A stretch of 17,209 nucleotides of DNA from Candidatus Odinarchaeota archaeon (GTDB lineage Archaea > Asgardarchaeota > JAGGXT01), in assembly GCA_021162905.1 (NCBI GenBank), contig JAGGXT010000243.1, positions 1 through 17,209 on the forward strand, written 5' to 3'. Position numbers and translations under genes: made by a program. A model generated the notes under the pieces. It ran no database searches and was not told where the DNA came from. It saw only the letters and a list, made by a program, of their open reading frames with translations. Shown here in pieces: positions 1 through 6,839 of this stretch (its first letter is position 1; each line of letters opens with the position of its first letter).

Positions 1-456
1 ATTTTATATGGAGTATTGATAATATCTACCATTTTTCTTTACAATTCTGCTAATTTAGCGATATTATTATATGCAGGATGGATAATTTTAGCATTTGGAA
101 TTATTTTTCTATTGTGGTCAAGCAAATCACGAAAGGAGGAGCGTGTAGAAGAATATATTAGCAGGGGAGCTCTTGTTGAAAGTGGGATGTATGCCTTTGT
201 TCACCATCCTGAATTCTTGGGCAATCTAATGATTATTTTTGCGCTGATTATTATTTCACAGCATTGGATCAGCTTGATTGTTGGTATAATCTTAATTGTT
301 CTGCTGTGTTTTGCCATAATAGAAGAAGAAAGGAGAAACATAGAAAAGTTTGGCAAGGCATACATGGATTATATGAAGAGAGTTCCGAGAATAAATTTAA
401 TAGCTGGAATTATTAAGCATATACATAGCAAGAGAGAAAATAAAGATGAGCGATAA
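1..456 (+). CDS. Isoprenylcysteine/phospholipid methyltransferase-like membrane protein (5' truncated by window)
   Basis: The reading frame is open to the first base of the window, so the true start probably lies upstream; a TTG at 16 is the first possible start inside. The visible ~150 residues contain hydrophobic helices and the C-terminal signature of the PEMT/ICMT family of integral-membrane S-adenosylmethionine methyltransferases. Numbered from the TTG, there is a GMYAFVHHPEFLGN stretch at about residues 57-70 (family form: G-x-Y-x-x-x-RHPxYxG), two further membrane segments, then EEERRNIEKFG followed by Y-x-x-Y and VPRIN at about 102-126, which matches the family's EE...FG..Y..Y...VPR ending. 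A polar Lys/Arg-rich tail closes the protein. In this family these motifs bind AdoMet at the membrane face. The substrate (lipid, isoprenyl-Cys or other) cannot be told from the sequence. No operon partner is visible downstream. Confidence 0.75.
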   Translation: MLYGVLIISTIFLYNSANLAILLYAGWIILAFGIIFLLWSSKSRKEERVEEYISRGALVESGMYAFVHHPEFLGNLMIIFALIIISQHWISLIVGIILIVLLCFAIIEEERRNIEKFGKAYMDYMKRVPRINLIAGIIKHIHSKRENKDER

Positions 457-477
457 AAGTTTAAAATGAGCGAGCTT

Positions 478-590
478 GGACATTCTGCGGTGCTTTGCAC
501 CTTCCCCTTCGGGTCACTTAATAGGCGAATATGTGGCTCCGTCTTTGGCTACGCCCAAATTTGCTCTGCTATGCTCCGTAGTCATTCAGA
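478..590. repeat. GC-rich string of short hairpins next to the transposase remnant
   Basis: The base composition is clearly richer in G and C than its surroundings. It contains back-to-back small stem-loops: GGTGC-TTT-GCACC at 489-501, CCC-TTC-GGG at 505-513, and CTACG/CGTAG arms at 549-553 and 577-581. Such strings are common at the ends of insertion elements or in small non-autonomous repeats. It lies directly beside the 3' end of the IS630-type remnant, so an element end is the simplest reading, but no terminal inverted repeat partner or target duplication was found by eye. Confidence 0.4.
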
Positions 591-600
591 AAAATAATAT

Positions 601-850
601 CTATCTGTATCTCAATCTATATTGTCTTCCCTCGAAAAAGTTCAATATCTCACGCTTATGGCTTCAAGCCGTAAATAACTTGTTCGATGAACACCTTTTC
701 AACTGCCTCCAAATCTCCTCAACCGGGTTCAACTGCGGAGAGTAAAACAATAATCTCTCCCAAATACCAGAAATTTCCAAAGTCAATTCTGGAGCAGTAT
801 TGACTATTATCGAGTTTTTGTTTAATGATCTTTAAATATTCTTCTGCTTA
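601..850 (-). pseudogene. Decayed IS630-family (DDE_3-type) transposase, C-terminal remnant
   Basis: Reading the minus strand, 744-694 encodes YSPQLNPVEEIWRQLKR, the hallmark C-terminal motif of IS630/Tc1-like DDE transposases carrying the last catalytic acidic residue (usual form YSPxLNPIExxW). The same frame upstream reads IIVNTAPELTLE at about 810-775, in the position where the family has the strand with the second catalytic Asp (LDNAP); here an Asn-Thr pair stands in that place. A TGA at 666-664 interrupts the frame soon after the motif, followed by KREILNFFEGRQYRLRYR and a stop at 603-601. A further shift is needed upstream (EYLKIIKQKL lies in another frame). Multiple stops and shifts show that it is inactive. 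Weaker coding-like text (ALEKELLEKQREL at about 965-927) may be its N-terminal half or something else. Confidence 0.75.
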
Positions 851-1023
851 ATTAATGATGTGTTGATGTTGGGCATATGCTGGAAAGTAGTGGGATGATG
901 CTATAAATCTTGTGGTAATGCAGATAACTCCCGCTGCTTTTCCAATAACTCTTTTTCAAGTGCCTACGCAAACTTTGCATATTCCCAGAACGTTATACCA
1001 ACAATAAGTTAGCAGAACCGATT

Positions 1024-1156
1024 TAGTACTTCCGCACTATTTTTATAAATACGCTTCTAGGCACCAAGATTCGCCAGTTCTCGAAATTTCGAAATCCTAA
1101 TAAAAGTAATTTTTCGCACCAATACGGATTTTTCATTAATTAGTGCTGAAGTACTG
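1024..1156. repeat. Imperfect inverted repeat pair flanking about 100 bp
   Basis: TAGTACTTCCGCACTA at 1024-1039 is the near reverse complement of TAGTGCTGAAGTACTG at 1141-1156 (14 of 16 positions pair), with 101 bp between. This arrangement suits a miniature inverted-repeat element or the end of a decayed insertion element, given the transposase remnant a few hundred bases away. No clear flanking TA or longer target duplication could be established by eye. Confidence 0.45.
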
Positions 1157-1174
1157 CGATTTTATACTTTGTTG

Positions 1175-1192
1175 AACAAATTTAAATTTGTT
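1175..1192. repeat. Perfect 18-bp AT-rich palindrome
   Basis: AACAAATTTAAATTTGTT is its own exact reverse complement. It lies about 190 bp upstream of the hsp20 start and about 130 bp upstream of its TATA box. It may be a protein-binding site or a chance product of AT-rich DNA. Confidence 0.35.
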
Positions 1193-1312
1193 GATATGTG
1201 CCGCGTGTTACTTTATTATTATTTTGAATTCTCCTAATAATTATTAACGTTATGTTAAAAATTAAGTGCCTAATACATAATAACTTTGTTTTAATCAACA
1301 GAGCAGGGATTT

Positions 1313-1352
1313 TAGAAAAATTTTTATATCAGAATTTTTAAAAATAAAATGG
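1313..1352 (+). promoter_or_regulatory. Candidate hsp20 promoter (BRE/TATA)
   Basis: TTTTTATAT at 1321-1329 is a good archaeal TATA box, directly preceded by the A-rich BRE-like AGAAAAA. With usual archaeal spacing, transcription would start near 1350, giving a leader of about 35 nt that contains the GGAGG ribosome site at 1372-1376. Confidence 0.5.
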
Positions 1353-1384
1353 TCACAAAATGTGATTAAATGGAGGGATATATT

Positions 1385-1858
1385 GTGTGGAGAAGAAGAC
1401 CTAGAACATTTATCTCGATTATATTTGATGATATTATAAAGATTCAAAAAGAATTGGAGCGAATGATTAATTCATTGATGGGATATTACTATCCAGAGTA
1501 TCCTGAAAAGATTGAGGAAGAAAGATATATTGAGCCCCTTACGGATGTTTATGAGGATAAAGACTACGTTTACGTAACAATGGAAATCCCCGGTATTCGC
1601 AAAGAAGATATTAAGGTAAAGCTTTTAGATAATAGAACATTAGTTGTAAAAGCCGAATCAAAATTTGAGGAAGAACTAAAGGACAAGAACATTGTACGAA
1701 GAGAGCGTGGAATAGCAAAATTCTATAGAAGGATAACATTACCTTGTGAGGTAGACAAAAGCGGAATAACAGCAAAGTATAATAATGGCGTACTTGAAAT
1801 CAAATTACCAAAAATAGAGAAAGAAGAGGAGGGCGGTTTTGACATAAAAGTTGAGTAA
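1385..1858 (+). CDS. Hsp20/alpha-crystallin small heat-shock protein
   Basis: ATP-independent cytosolic holdase that forms oligomers and keeps unfolding proteins soluble under stress. From the GTG start the product is 157 residues, typical for archaeal Hsp20. It has a variable, Arg- and Ile-rich N-terminal arm (1-48), an alpha-crystallin domain from about 50 (PLTDVYEDKD, then MEIPGIRKEDIKV) to about 143, with the diagnostic A-x-x-x-N-GVL motif at 130-137 (AKYNNGVLEIKLP), and a charged tail ending in a DIKV I-x-I/V-like anchor (153-156) that docks on neighbouring dimers. An in-frame ATG at 1370 would place the GGAGG at 1372-1376 inside the gene. Starting at GTG 1385 puts that site 8 nt upstream and gives the usual MWRRR beginning, so I prefer 1385. 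It is monocistronic and convergent with the operon to its right. Confidence 0.9.
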   Translation: MWRRRPRTFISIIFDDIIKIQKELERMINSLMGYYYPEYPEKIEEERYIEPLTDVYEDKDYVYVTMEIPGIRKEDIKVKLLDNRTLVVKAESKFEEELKDKNIVRRERGIAKFYRRITLPCEVDKSGITAKYNNGVLEIKLPKIEKEEEGGFDIKVE

Positions 1859-1865
1859 TGTCGCA

Positions 1866-3008
1866 TCAAACTACCATATGTTCCATTTTTACTTCTCCTT
1901 CTTTGAATCTTCTTAGGTTTAATGAATCAATTGGGATACTTGTTTTTCCCTCAACAATTAACTCTGCAATCAGTTTAGAAACCATAGGTGATATCATAAC
2001 ACCGTGGCCACTATATCCATTTGCTTGTATAAATCCTTCAACCTCATCAACTTCTCCAAGTATAGGTCTATGGTCGGGGGTAATATCATAGCATCCAGCC
2101 CATTGTCTTAGAACTTTTACATATCGTAGGTCAGGTAGTACTTGAACTGCTACTCTAGCAAATCTCTCCAAAAAGTCAGGGGATGATCTAAAGTTTATTC
2201 CAGGTTTTTCATAAGGATTACCCATTCCACCAATTATTTCACCGTTGTTTGTTTGTGTGATATACAATCCATGATGAAATGAGATTATCATGGGGTTGAT
2301 AATAGGTTTAAGAGTCTCAGTTACCATTATTTCACGCCTATATGGCTGATTTGGCAATTCGACACCAGCCATTTCGGCAACATATCTAGAGAATGCTCCG
2401 GCTGCATTAACAACAATTCTCGCTTCAATTTCACCTTTATCTGTAATAACACCTTTTATCTTTCCATTTTCCACTTTTATCCCAGTAACTTTAGTATAAA
2501 TGTAAACATTAATACCCATTTCTTTAACTTTCTTCCAATAACCATAGACTAGTCTTATAGGATGTAATACACCGTCTGTTGGATTATAGGCTGCACCTAA
2601 TATTTTACTTTCATCAATCACAGGAGCTATCTCTTTAGCTTTCTCTGGAGATACCCATCTACTTGGCACACCTAGCTTATTTTGCAACTTTATATTTTCT
2701 TTATATTTTTTAACCTCCTCTTCTGTAAAAGCAAGAATTAAATAACCTGTTTGTCTGAAAAAGAAGTTCCAGCCGAGTTCTTGTGGAAGTTTTTTAAACA
2801 TCTTTACGCTTTCTCTGGCAAGAATTATGTTTTCCTCTGTATCCCATTGCTGTCTAACACCACCCGCATTTCTACCAGATGCTCCGAAACTTGGATACCG
2901 TTGCTCTATTACTACAACGTCTTTAAATCCTCGCTTTGCAAGTTGGTATGCTATACCAAGTCCAGTAACTCCAGCACCTATTATAACAACCTCAGTCTTC
3001 CTCTTCAT
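1866..3008 (-). CDS. pdhB: FAD-dependent amine/amino-acid dehydrogenase, beta subunit (PdhB/SoxB-like)
   Basis: Substrate-oxidising subunit of a multi-subunit dye-linked dehydrogenase; the DAO family oxidises the C-N bond of secondary amino acids such as proline or sarcosine with FAD. The 380-residue protein opens with a Rossmann dinucleotide motif (GAGVTG at 11-16) and an acidic residue after beta-2 (E35). It continues with the SGRNAGGVRQQ segment (44-54) seen in SoxB/PdhB proteins, and ends with the family's YDITPDHRPILG and GYSGHGVMISP motifs that close over the flavin. The ATG at 3008 has GGTGA 5 nt upstream; the in-frame GTG at 3017 has no spaced ribosome site. The start overlaps the end of pdhX by 17 bp, so translation is probably coupled. 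It is last in the order pdhA-F-X-B, which matches the four-subunit L-proline dehydrogenase of Thermococcus. Sarcosine or hydroxyproline as substrate remains possible. Confidence 0.8.
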   Translation of the reverse strand: MKRKTEVVIIGAGVTGLGIAYQLAKRGFKDVVVIEQRYPSFGASGRNAGGVRQQWDTEENIILARESVKMFKKLPQELGWNFFFRQTGYLILAFTEEEVKKYKENIKLQNKLGVPSRWVSPEKAKEIAPVIDESKILGAAYNPTDGVLHPIRLVYGYWKKVKEMGINVYIYTKVTGIKVENGKIKGVITDKGEIEARIVVNAAGAFSRYVAEMAGVELPNQPYRREIMVTETLKPIINPMIISFHHGLYITQTNNGEIIGGMGNPYEKPGINFRSSPDFLERFARVAVQVLPDLRYVKVLRQWAGCYDITPDHRPILGEVDEVEGFIQANGYSGHGVMISPMVSKLIAELIVEGKTSIPIDSLNLRRFKEGEVKMEHMVV

Positions 3009-3276
3009 CTTTTTCACCCACCAGCAACTTAAAATACACAGGGTTTGCAGGAGGACGTGCTACCGTTGCGGATATCTCTTCTATTTTTTGTCCAGTTTCT
3101 CTAGCCAATATTCCCATAACAAGGTCCATGCATGTTTTCCCTTGGCAGAATCCAGTAGCGAATCCCACAAATCTTTTTAATGACTCCATATCTGTATATC
3201 CCAACTTTATTGCTCTTATAATTTCTTCTTCGGTTATGTCTTCGCACCTACAAACTATCTTTTTAGGAACTACCAT
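2992..3276 (-). CDS. pdhX: BFD-like [2Fe-2S] protein (PdhX-like small subunit)
   Basis: Small electron-transfer subunit. The 94 residues carry the BFD-like [2Fe-2S] pattern: C9-x-C11 (VCRCEDIT) and C44-x4-C49 (TGFCQGKTC), with the EEI..AI..G helix between them. The rest is a short tail ending in acidic residues. In the archaeal PDH cluster the matching gene codes for the smallest (delta) subunit. In HcnA/SoxA-type oxidoreductases the same domain is fused to the alpha subunit, but here it is separate. Start: GAGGTG lies 6 nt before ATG 3276, while the GTG at 3285 would overlap that site. The gene begins 10 nt after the pdhF stop and overlaps pdhB. Confidence 0.8.
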   Translation of the reverse strand: MVVPKKIVCRCEDITEEEIIRAIKLGYTDMESLKRFVGFATGFCQGKTCMDLVMGILARETGQKIEEISATVARPPANPVYFKLLVGEKDEEED

Positions 3277-3286
3277 AACACACACC

Positions 3287-3787
3287 TCACTCAGCTAAAA
3301 TGGCTCTAACTTTCATTGCTAATTCATCGTCCACTTCAACTGTTACAAGATAAGTTCCAGCAGATTTTGGAGATTTCAAAATTCTAACAACAGGTGCTTT
3401 GCCTAATACGTTGCCAACTCTATCAAGAATTTTTACTAGATCACCTTTTTTGGGAACTGGAAGTAATTCATGAGGGACTGTAACCCATGTCTTATTTTCA
3501 GGGGATTTAGATTTATCAACTAAGAATATAGCAAGCCCAGGGCATACTTGCACACATATTGTGCAATGAATACATTTATCATAATTTACTCGTGGTATAG
3601 AAACTAAAGTCTCCATAGTAATCGCACCAGATGGGCAGTAATACGCACATGCATCACATGGTATTTCTTCTGGATCCTCTATAATTGGAACTGGGCCTTT
3701 TTTCATGTGTTCTATTGTCGGAATATCTATTATTTCCTCTTCAAGTATATAACCTCTTGATCTAAAATCACCTTTTTCCCCGCTCAT
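3287..3787 (-). CDS. pdhF: Ferredoxin-type iron-sulfur subunit (PdhF-like)
   Basis: Electron-transfer subunit of about 19 kDa between the flavin subunits. It has an N-terminal arm of about 40 residues, then a first cysteine motif C44-x2-C47-x3-C51-P, which has only three cysteines (the place of the first is Glu41), and a complete second motif C72-x2-C75-x2-C78-x3-C82-P. A C-terminal half of about 80 residues has a beta-rich look, with TWVTVPHELLPVP and GTYLVTVEVDDE. The missing cysteine may be a family trait and leaves open whether the first site is a standard [4Fe-4S] cluster. The ATG overlaps the pdhA stop as TGATG and has GGTGAG 5 nt upstream, so it is translationally coupled to pdhA. Known analogue: the gamma subunit of Thermococcus L-proline dehydrogenase. 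Confidence 0.78.
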   Translation of the reverse strand: MSGEKGDFRSRGYILEEEIIDIPTIEHMKKGPVPIIEDPEEIPCDACAYYCPSGAITMETLVSIPRVNYDKCIHCTICVQVCPGLAIFLVDKSKSPENKTWVTVPHELLPVPKKGDLVKILDRVGNVLGKAPVVRILKSPKSAGTYLVTVEVDDELAMKVRAILAE

Positions 3788-5385
3788 CACGCCTCACCTA
3801 TCATGACCTTTTTTAAGCCTGCAACAACTTTTGCACTTGTTGGTCCAGATCTGAACTCAGCAAGATCTTTCATTGTTTCTTCACGCTCTTTGATAAGCTC
3901 TTCTTCTATTTTTTTATCCGTTACACCAAGACTTAATGCTGCACTAATCCCTGCAATTCGTCCTTCCATAATTGCGGTACTTGCTTCTTCAATTCCAGAA
4001 ACATCGCCTGCAACATATATTCCGGGGACTGTAGTCTCAAGATATTTATTTCTTAATGCAACAAAACCTCCAAGTTCTTTCACATATCTCATTTCACAAC
4101 CAGCCATTTTCAGTAATTCATATGATGGTTTAAGACCTATGTTTATGCACAGTAAGTCGCACTTTATCTCTTTTTCAGTTCCAGGAATTGGTTGCCACTT
4201 GTCATTAAGCTTAACAATTACAACTTTTTCTAGATGCTTTTTACCTATAGCCTTTTTAACTGTATGTCTTGTTAGGATTGGAACACCGTATCTTCTTATT
4301 TTTGCTGCATGCACAAAATATCCACCAATATGCGGCATAGCTTCGACTATTGCTTTCACTTTAACACCCACTTGCAATAATTGATATGCTAATATAAGAC
4401 CTACATTTCCAGCGCCGACTATCACTGCCTCATTTCCTGGTTTTATTCCATATACGTTCATTACCGTTTGGACACCACCAGCACCCATTATACCAGGAAG
4501 ATCATTATTTTCGAAAACTAGCATTCTTTCATAAGCACCAGTAGCAACTATAATTTTCTTAGCCTTAACCTTGAAGTACTCTCTTTGCTCTCTTACAACA
4601 CTAAGAATGTTACCTTCAAATATGCCAACGACTGAAGACTGAAGGTAGACTTTAATGTTATCATACTTCTTCAATTCCTCTGTTAGCTGTTCAGCTATTA
4701 TAAAACCTCTAACTCCAGCGTGATGCTTAGCTGAACCAAAGAATTTATGTGTCTGCTTTACCAATTGGCCTCCAAGGCGAATTCCTTCATCAATTATGAG
4801 TATACTAAATCCAGCTTTTGCTGCACTAAGAGCCGCAGAAAGACCAGCAGGTCCTCCACCAATAATTACTATATCTGCTTCGATAGTTTCGGGGCCTTTT
4901 TCAGGTATTTCTTTTCTTTTAGCTTTTCCTAGAGGATACTTTCCATGACCAGTGAATTTTCTAATAATTTTCTGATAGAAATTATATAAAAAGCGAGGTC
5001 TTAGAAATTTTCTAGTATAAGCATCTGAGCTTAAGTCGAAATGATCCAAAATGCTATAAATATCATGCTCAACGGACGGCCAAGCATTTTGAGAGCGGAC
5101 ATCCATTCCTTCGCGAACAGGGATAATGCAAGTTCTAACATTTGGAATTCCATCAACTGTCATGATGCATGATGAGCATTTTCCGATAGCACAGAACATA
5201 CCACGTGGCCTATGATATTTTAAGCTGCGAGTTAAAATCTTCACTCCATTTGCATATAATGCCATTGCAATTGGTTCACCCTCATAAGCGATCATCTTTT
5301 TTCCATTGTAGTAGAATGTTATTGGTTTTCCTCTTTCAAATTTGAGAATCGGATGTTCAGTAAGTCGTAAGTCAGCTCGACCCAT
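3787..5385 (-). CDS. pdhA: NAD(P)/FAD-dependent oxidoreductase with N-terminal [2Fe-2S] domain (PdhA/SoxA-like alpha subunit)
   Basis: Alpha subunit, 532 residues. Residues 1-100 form a plant-type ferredoxin fold of the SoxA/HcnA kind, with cluster cysteines C65-x4-C70-x2-C73-x12-C86. Residues 170-490 form a two-dinucleotide-binding flavoprotein: GGGPAG at 176-181 with D199-E200 at the end of beta-2 for FAD, a second Rossmann motif GAGNVG at 324-329 for NAD(P)H or ADP, ATGAYER at 281-287, and the GD motif at 460-461 that contacts FAD. In the archaeal PDH1-type enzyme the alpha subunit oxidises NADH and is structurally joined to the proline-oxidising beta subunit. This is the first gene of the operon. 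Its own promoter is a TATA box at about 5435-5446. The ATG at 5385 is preceded by only a weak ribosome site. Confidence 0.8.
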   Translation of the reverse strand: MGRADLRLTEHPILKFERGKPITFYYNGKKMIAYEGEPIAMALYANGVKILTRSLKYHRPRGMFCAIGKCSSCIMTVDGIPNVRTCIIPVREGMDVRSQNAWPSVEHDIYSILDHFDLSSDAYTRKFLRPRFLYNFYQKIIRKFTGHGKYPLGKAKRKEIPEKGPETIEADIVIIGGGPAGLSAALSAAKAGFSILIIDEGIRLGGQLVKQTHKFFGSAKHHAGVRGFIIAEQLTEELKKYDNIKVYLQSSVVGIFEGNILSVVREQREYFKVKAKKIIVATGAYERMLVFENNDLPGIMGAGGVQTVMNVYGIKPGNEAVIVGAGNVGLILAYQLLQVGVKVKAIVEAMPHIGGYFVHAAKIRRYGVPILTRHTVKKAIGKKHLEKVVIVKLNDKWQPIPGTEKEIKCDLLCINIGLKPSYELLKMAGCEMRYVKELGGFVALRNKYLETTVPGIYVAGDVSGIEEASTAIMEGRIAGISAALSLGVTDKKIEEELIKEREETMKDLAEFRSGPTSAKVVAGLKKVMIGEA

Positions 5386-5406
5386 GCAACATCATCTACC
5401 ACAATT

Positions 5407-5450
5407 GTTCGACAGAATAAATTATTTCAAAACAAAATATATAAAATTGA
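5407..5450 (-). promoter_or_regulatory. Candidate pdhAFXB promoter
   Basis: The minus strand reads TTTTATATATTT at 5446-5435, a strong archaeal TATA box. Transcription would start near 5414, giving a leader of about 28 nt before the ATG at 5385. Confidence 0.5.
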
Positions 5451-5495
5451 TAATAAAAATTGTTGAAAAATGTTTATTGAAAGTAAAAAATTTTA

Positions 5496-5518
5496 TCATG
5501 AATAAATTTTATTCATGA
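5496..5518. promoter_or_regulatory. Perfect 23-bp palindrome upstream of the pdh operon
   Basis: TCATGAATAAA and TTTATTCATGA form exact 11-bp inverted arms around a single T. The site lies in the 235-bp gap between the geranylgeranyl-reductase stop and pdhA, about 50 bp upstream of the pdhA TATA box. This suits an operator for a dimeric regulator. A role as terminator hairpin for the upstream gene is less likely because the stem is AT-rich and lies about 100 nt past that stop. Confidence 0.45.
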
Positions 5519-5620
5519 ATTCTCAGAGCCAATATGACTCTTCTCGATAACAAATCTTTTTTATCATTCAAAAAATCAAAATTTCTTAATTTTTACATGC
5601 GCTCTTATTTCTCTTTCTTT

Positions 5621-6814
5621 TCAAAATTTTTTCTTAAATAATAATTTTGACATGCCAATCATTAGGGGGAGTTTAACAAAGTAAGATTTTAAATCCTGGT
5701 ATCGTTTCTTCCCAGCAACTAAATCCAGAAGATCCTTGCCATAACGCAAGTTATTGGAGAGTAACTCAACAACTGACTTAGAATAACTATAAAAATATCT
5801 CGCGAATGAAAATGCTATCTTTTGATCATGAAGCACTTCTTCCCACAATATTTTTTCGTACTTTGAAAGATATCTTTTTGAAAAATTGCTTTCATTTAAA
5901 GCACCTATTATCATAGAAGAGGCAATCTCAGAGCTTTTTATAGATGGATATATACCTTCTCCTGTAATAGGATCTACAACGCCAGCAGCATCCCCTATTA
6001 ACACAATATTATCGCTAACTATTTTACGTTTTAAACCCCCGACAGGAAGTATAGATCCTCTTAATTTTGAATAATCAAAATTAGGAAATTTTATGTATTT
6101 GAGAAAACGATTAAGCTTCTCCTTAATATTTGATGCCATATGTATAAATGCCCCTATTCCTATGTTAATTACATTTCCTTTTACAAAAATCCAACCATAT
6201 CCATGCTTAACAAATCCAAAATACATATGTAGTTTATATTCACCAGCTAACTTTTTAATTTCTTGTTTATTTAGCTCCGTTTCATAAACAAACGCAAAGC
6301 CAAAACTGTTTTTTTCCCAGGTTTTTCTAATACCTGCAAGCTTTGCAACTTTTCCTAATGCGCCGTCTGCTCCAACTAAAATTCTACTTTTAAAAATATT
6401 ACCACTTTTAGTTGCTACTTTAACATAGTTTTCACTTCTTTTAATACTCTTTATTGCTTCTTTCTCTCTAAAACTAACACCCTCATTTATTGCACAACTT
6501 AGAAGGAAGTTATCTAATAAAATTCTACAAGACATATACACTACATCATTTTCTTGAGATAATACAACTTCAGGTCCGTCTATATGCTTCAAAAATACAG
6601 ACCTTGTTTTATCAAGAATTATTTCGTCAGAAAGTTTCATTCCAAGATTTTCTAAAAGACTATAGGCCCTATATGTAATACCTCCTCCACATGGCTTATC
6701 TCTTGGGAATTGACACTTGTCCAATAGAAGTACTTTAACACCTTTTCTTTGTAGAAGATAAGCTAATGACGACCCAGCAGGTCCAGCACCTACAATAATA
6801 ACATCATAATACAT
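5621..6814 (-). CDS. Geranylgeranyl reductase family FAD-dependent oxidoreductase
   Basis: Flavoprotein of the GGR family, which in archaea saturates the isoprenoid chains of membrane lipids (digeranylgeranylglycerophospholipid reductase) using a low-potential donor such as ferredoxin. The 397 residues show the FAD fold GAGPAG at 9-14, the family hallmark FPRDKPCGGG at 36-45, GADG at 148-151, a YGWIF strand at 206-210 (the YxWxFP-like substrate region), GDAAG at 274-278 and DPITGEGI at 281-288. The C-terminal 100 residues are basic and aromatic and may touch the membrane. It appears monocistronic, with 170 bp to the nuoI stop and 235 bp to pdhA. The leader has a strong hairpin over the probable ribosome site. 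A different polyprenyl or quinone-like substrate cannot be excluded, because the family has several paralogues per genome. Confidence 0.88.
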   Translation of the reverse strand: MYYDVIIVGAGPAGSSLAYLLQRKGVKVLLLDKCQFPRDKPCGGGITYRAYSLLENLGMKLSDEIILDKTRSVFLKHIDGPEVVLSQENDVVYMSCRILLDNFLLSCAINEGVSFREKEAIKSIKRSENYVKVATKSGNIFKSRILVGADGALGKVAKLAGIRKTWEKNSFGFAFVYETELNKQEIKKLAGEYKLHMYFGFVKHGYGWIFVKGNVINIGIGAFIHMASNIKEKLNRFLKYIKFPNFDYSKLRGSILPVGGLKRKIVSDNIVLIGDAAGVVDPITGEGIYPSIKSSEIASSMIIGALNESNFSKRYLSKYEKILWEEVLHDQKIAFSFARYFYSYSKSVVELLSNNLRYGKDLLDLVAGKKRYQDLKSYFVKLPLMIGMSKLLFKKKF

Positions 6815-6820
6815 AATAAT

Positions 6821-6839
6821 GCACCGTGCATCACGGTAC
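6821..6839 (-). promoter_or_regulatory. Leader hairpin covering the likely ribosome site of the geranylgeranyl reductase gene
   Basis: On the minus strand ACCGTG-ATG-CACGGT forms a perfect 6-bp stem with a 3-nt loop. In RNA it extends to 8 bp through a U-G and a G-C pair (GTACCGTG / CACGGTGC). The only Shine-Dalgarno-like sequence, GGTG 7 nt before the ATG at 6814, is inside the right arm, so the fold would hide it. If transcription starts near 6855 (TATA-like GTTATATGTTT at 6887-6877), the hairpin is in the mRNA. Confidence 0.45.

Larger units (their letters stand above)
457..1369. other. Long region without an intact gene, holding mobile-element debris
   Basis: This 0.9-kb stretch separates the methyltransferase from hsp20. 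It holds, in order, a GC-rich block of short hairpins (about 478-590), a decayed IS630-type transposase on the minus strand (601 to about 850, with possible further coding-like fragments to about 1000), an imperfect inverted-repeat pair (1024-1039 and 1141-1156), a perfect 18-bp palindrome (1175-1192), and the hsp20 promoter close to its end. Every frame is broken by stops or lacks recognisable protein except the transposase pieces. I see no tRNA, rRNA or CRISPR repeat here. Confidence 0.7.

Noticed and set aside
476..745. 89-codon plus-strand ORF after the methyltransferase
   Set aside because: It lies over the GC-rich hairpins and the antisense of the transposase remnant, starts with TTG without a clear ribosome site, and resembles no protein.
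1025..1135. Short minus-strand ORF beginning MKNPYWCEK inside the inverted-repeat segment
   Set aside because: Only 37 codons, no ribosome site and no recognisable feature; it is probably chance.
3803..4384. Long plus-strand ORF opposite pdhA
   Set aside because: It is the antisense of a well-conserved flavoprotein gene and has no protein-like motif.
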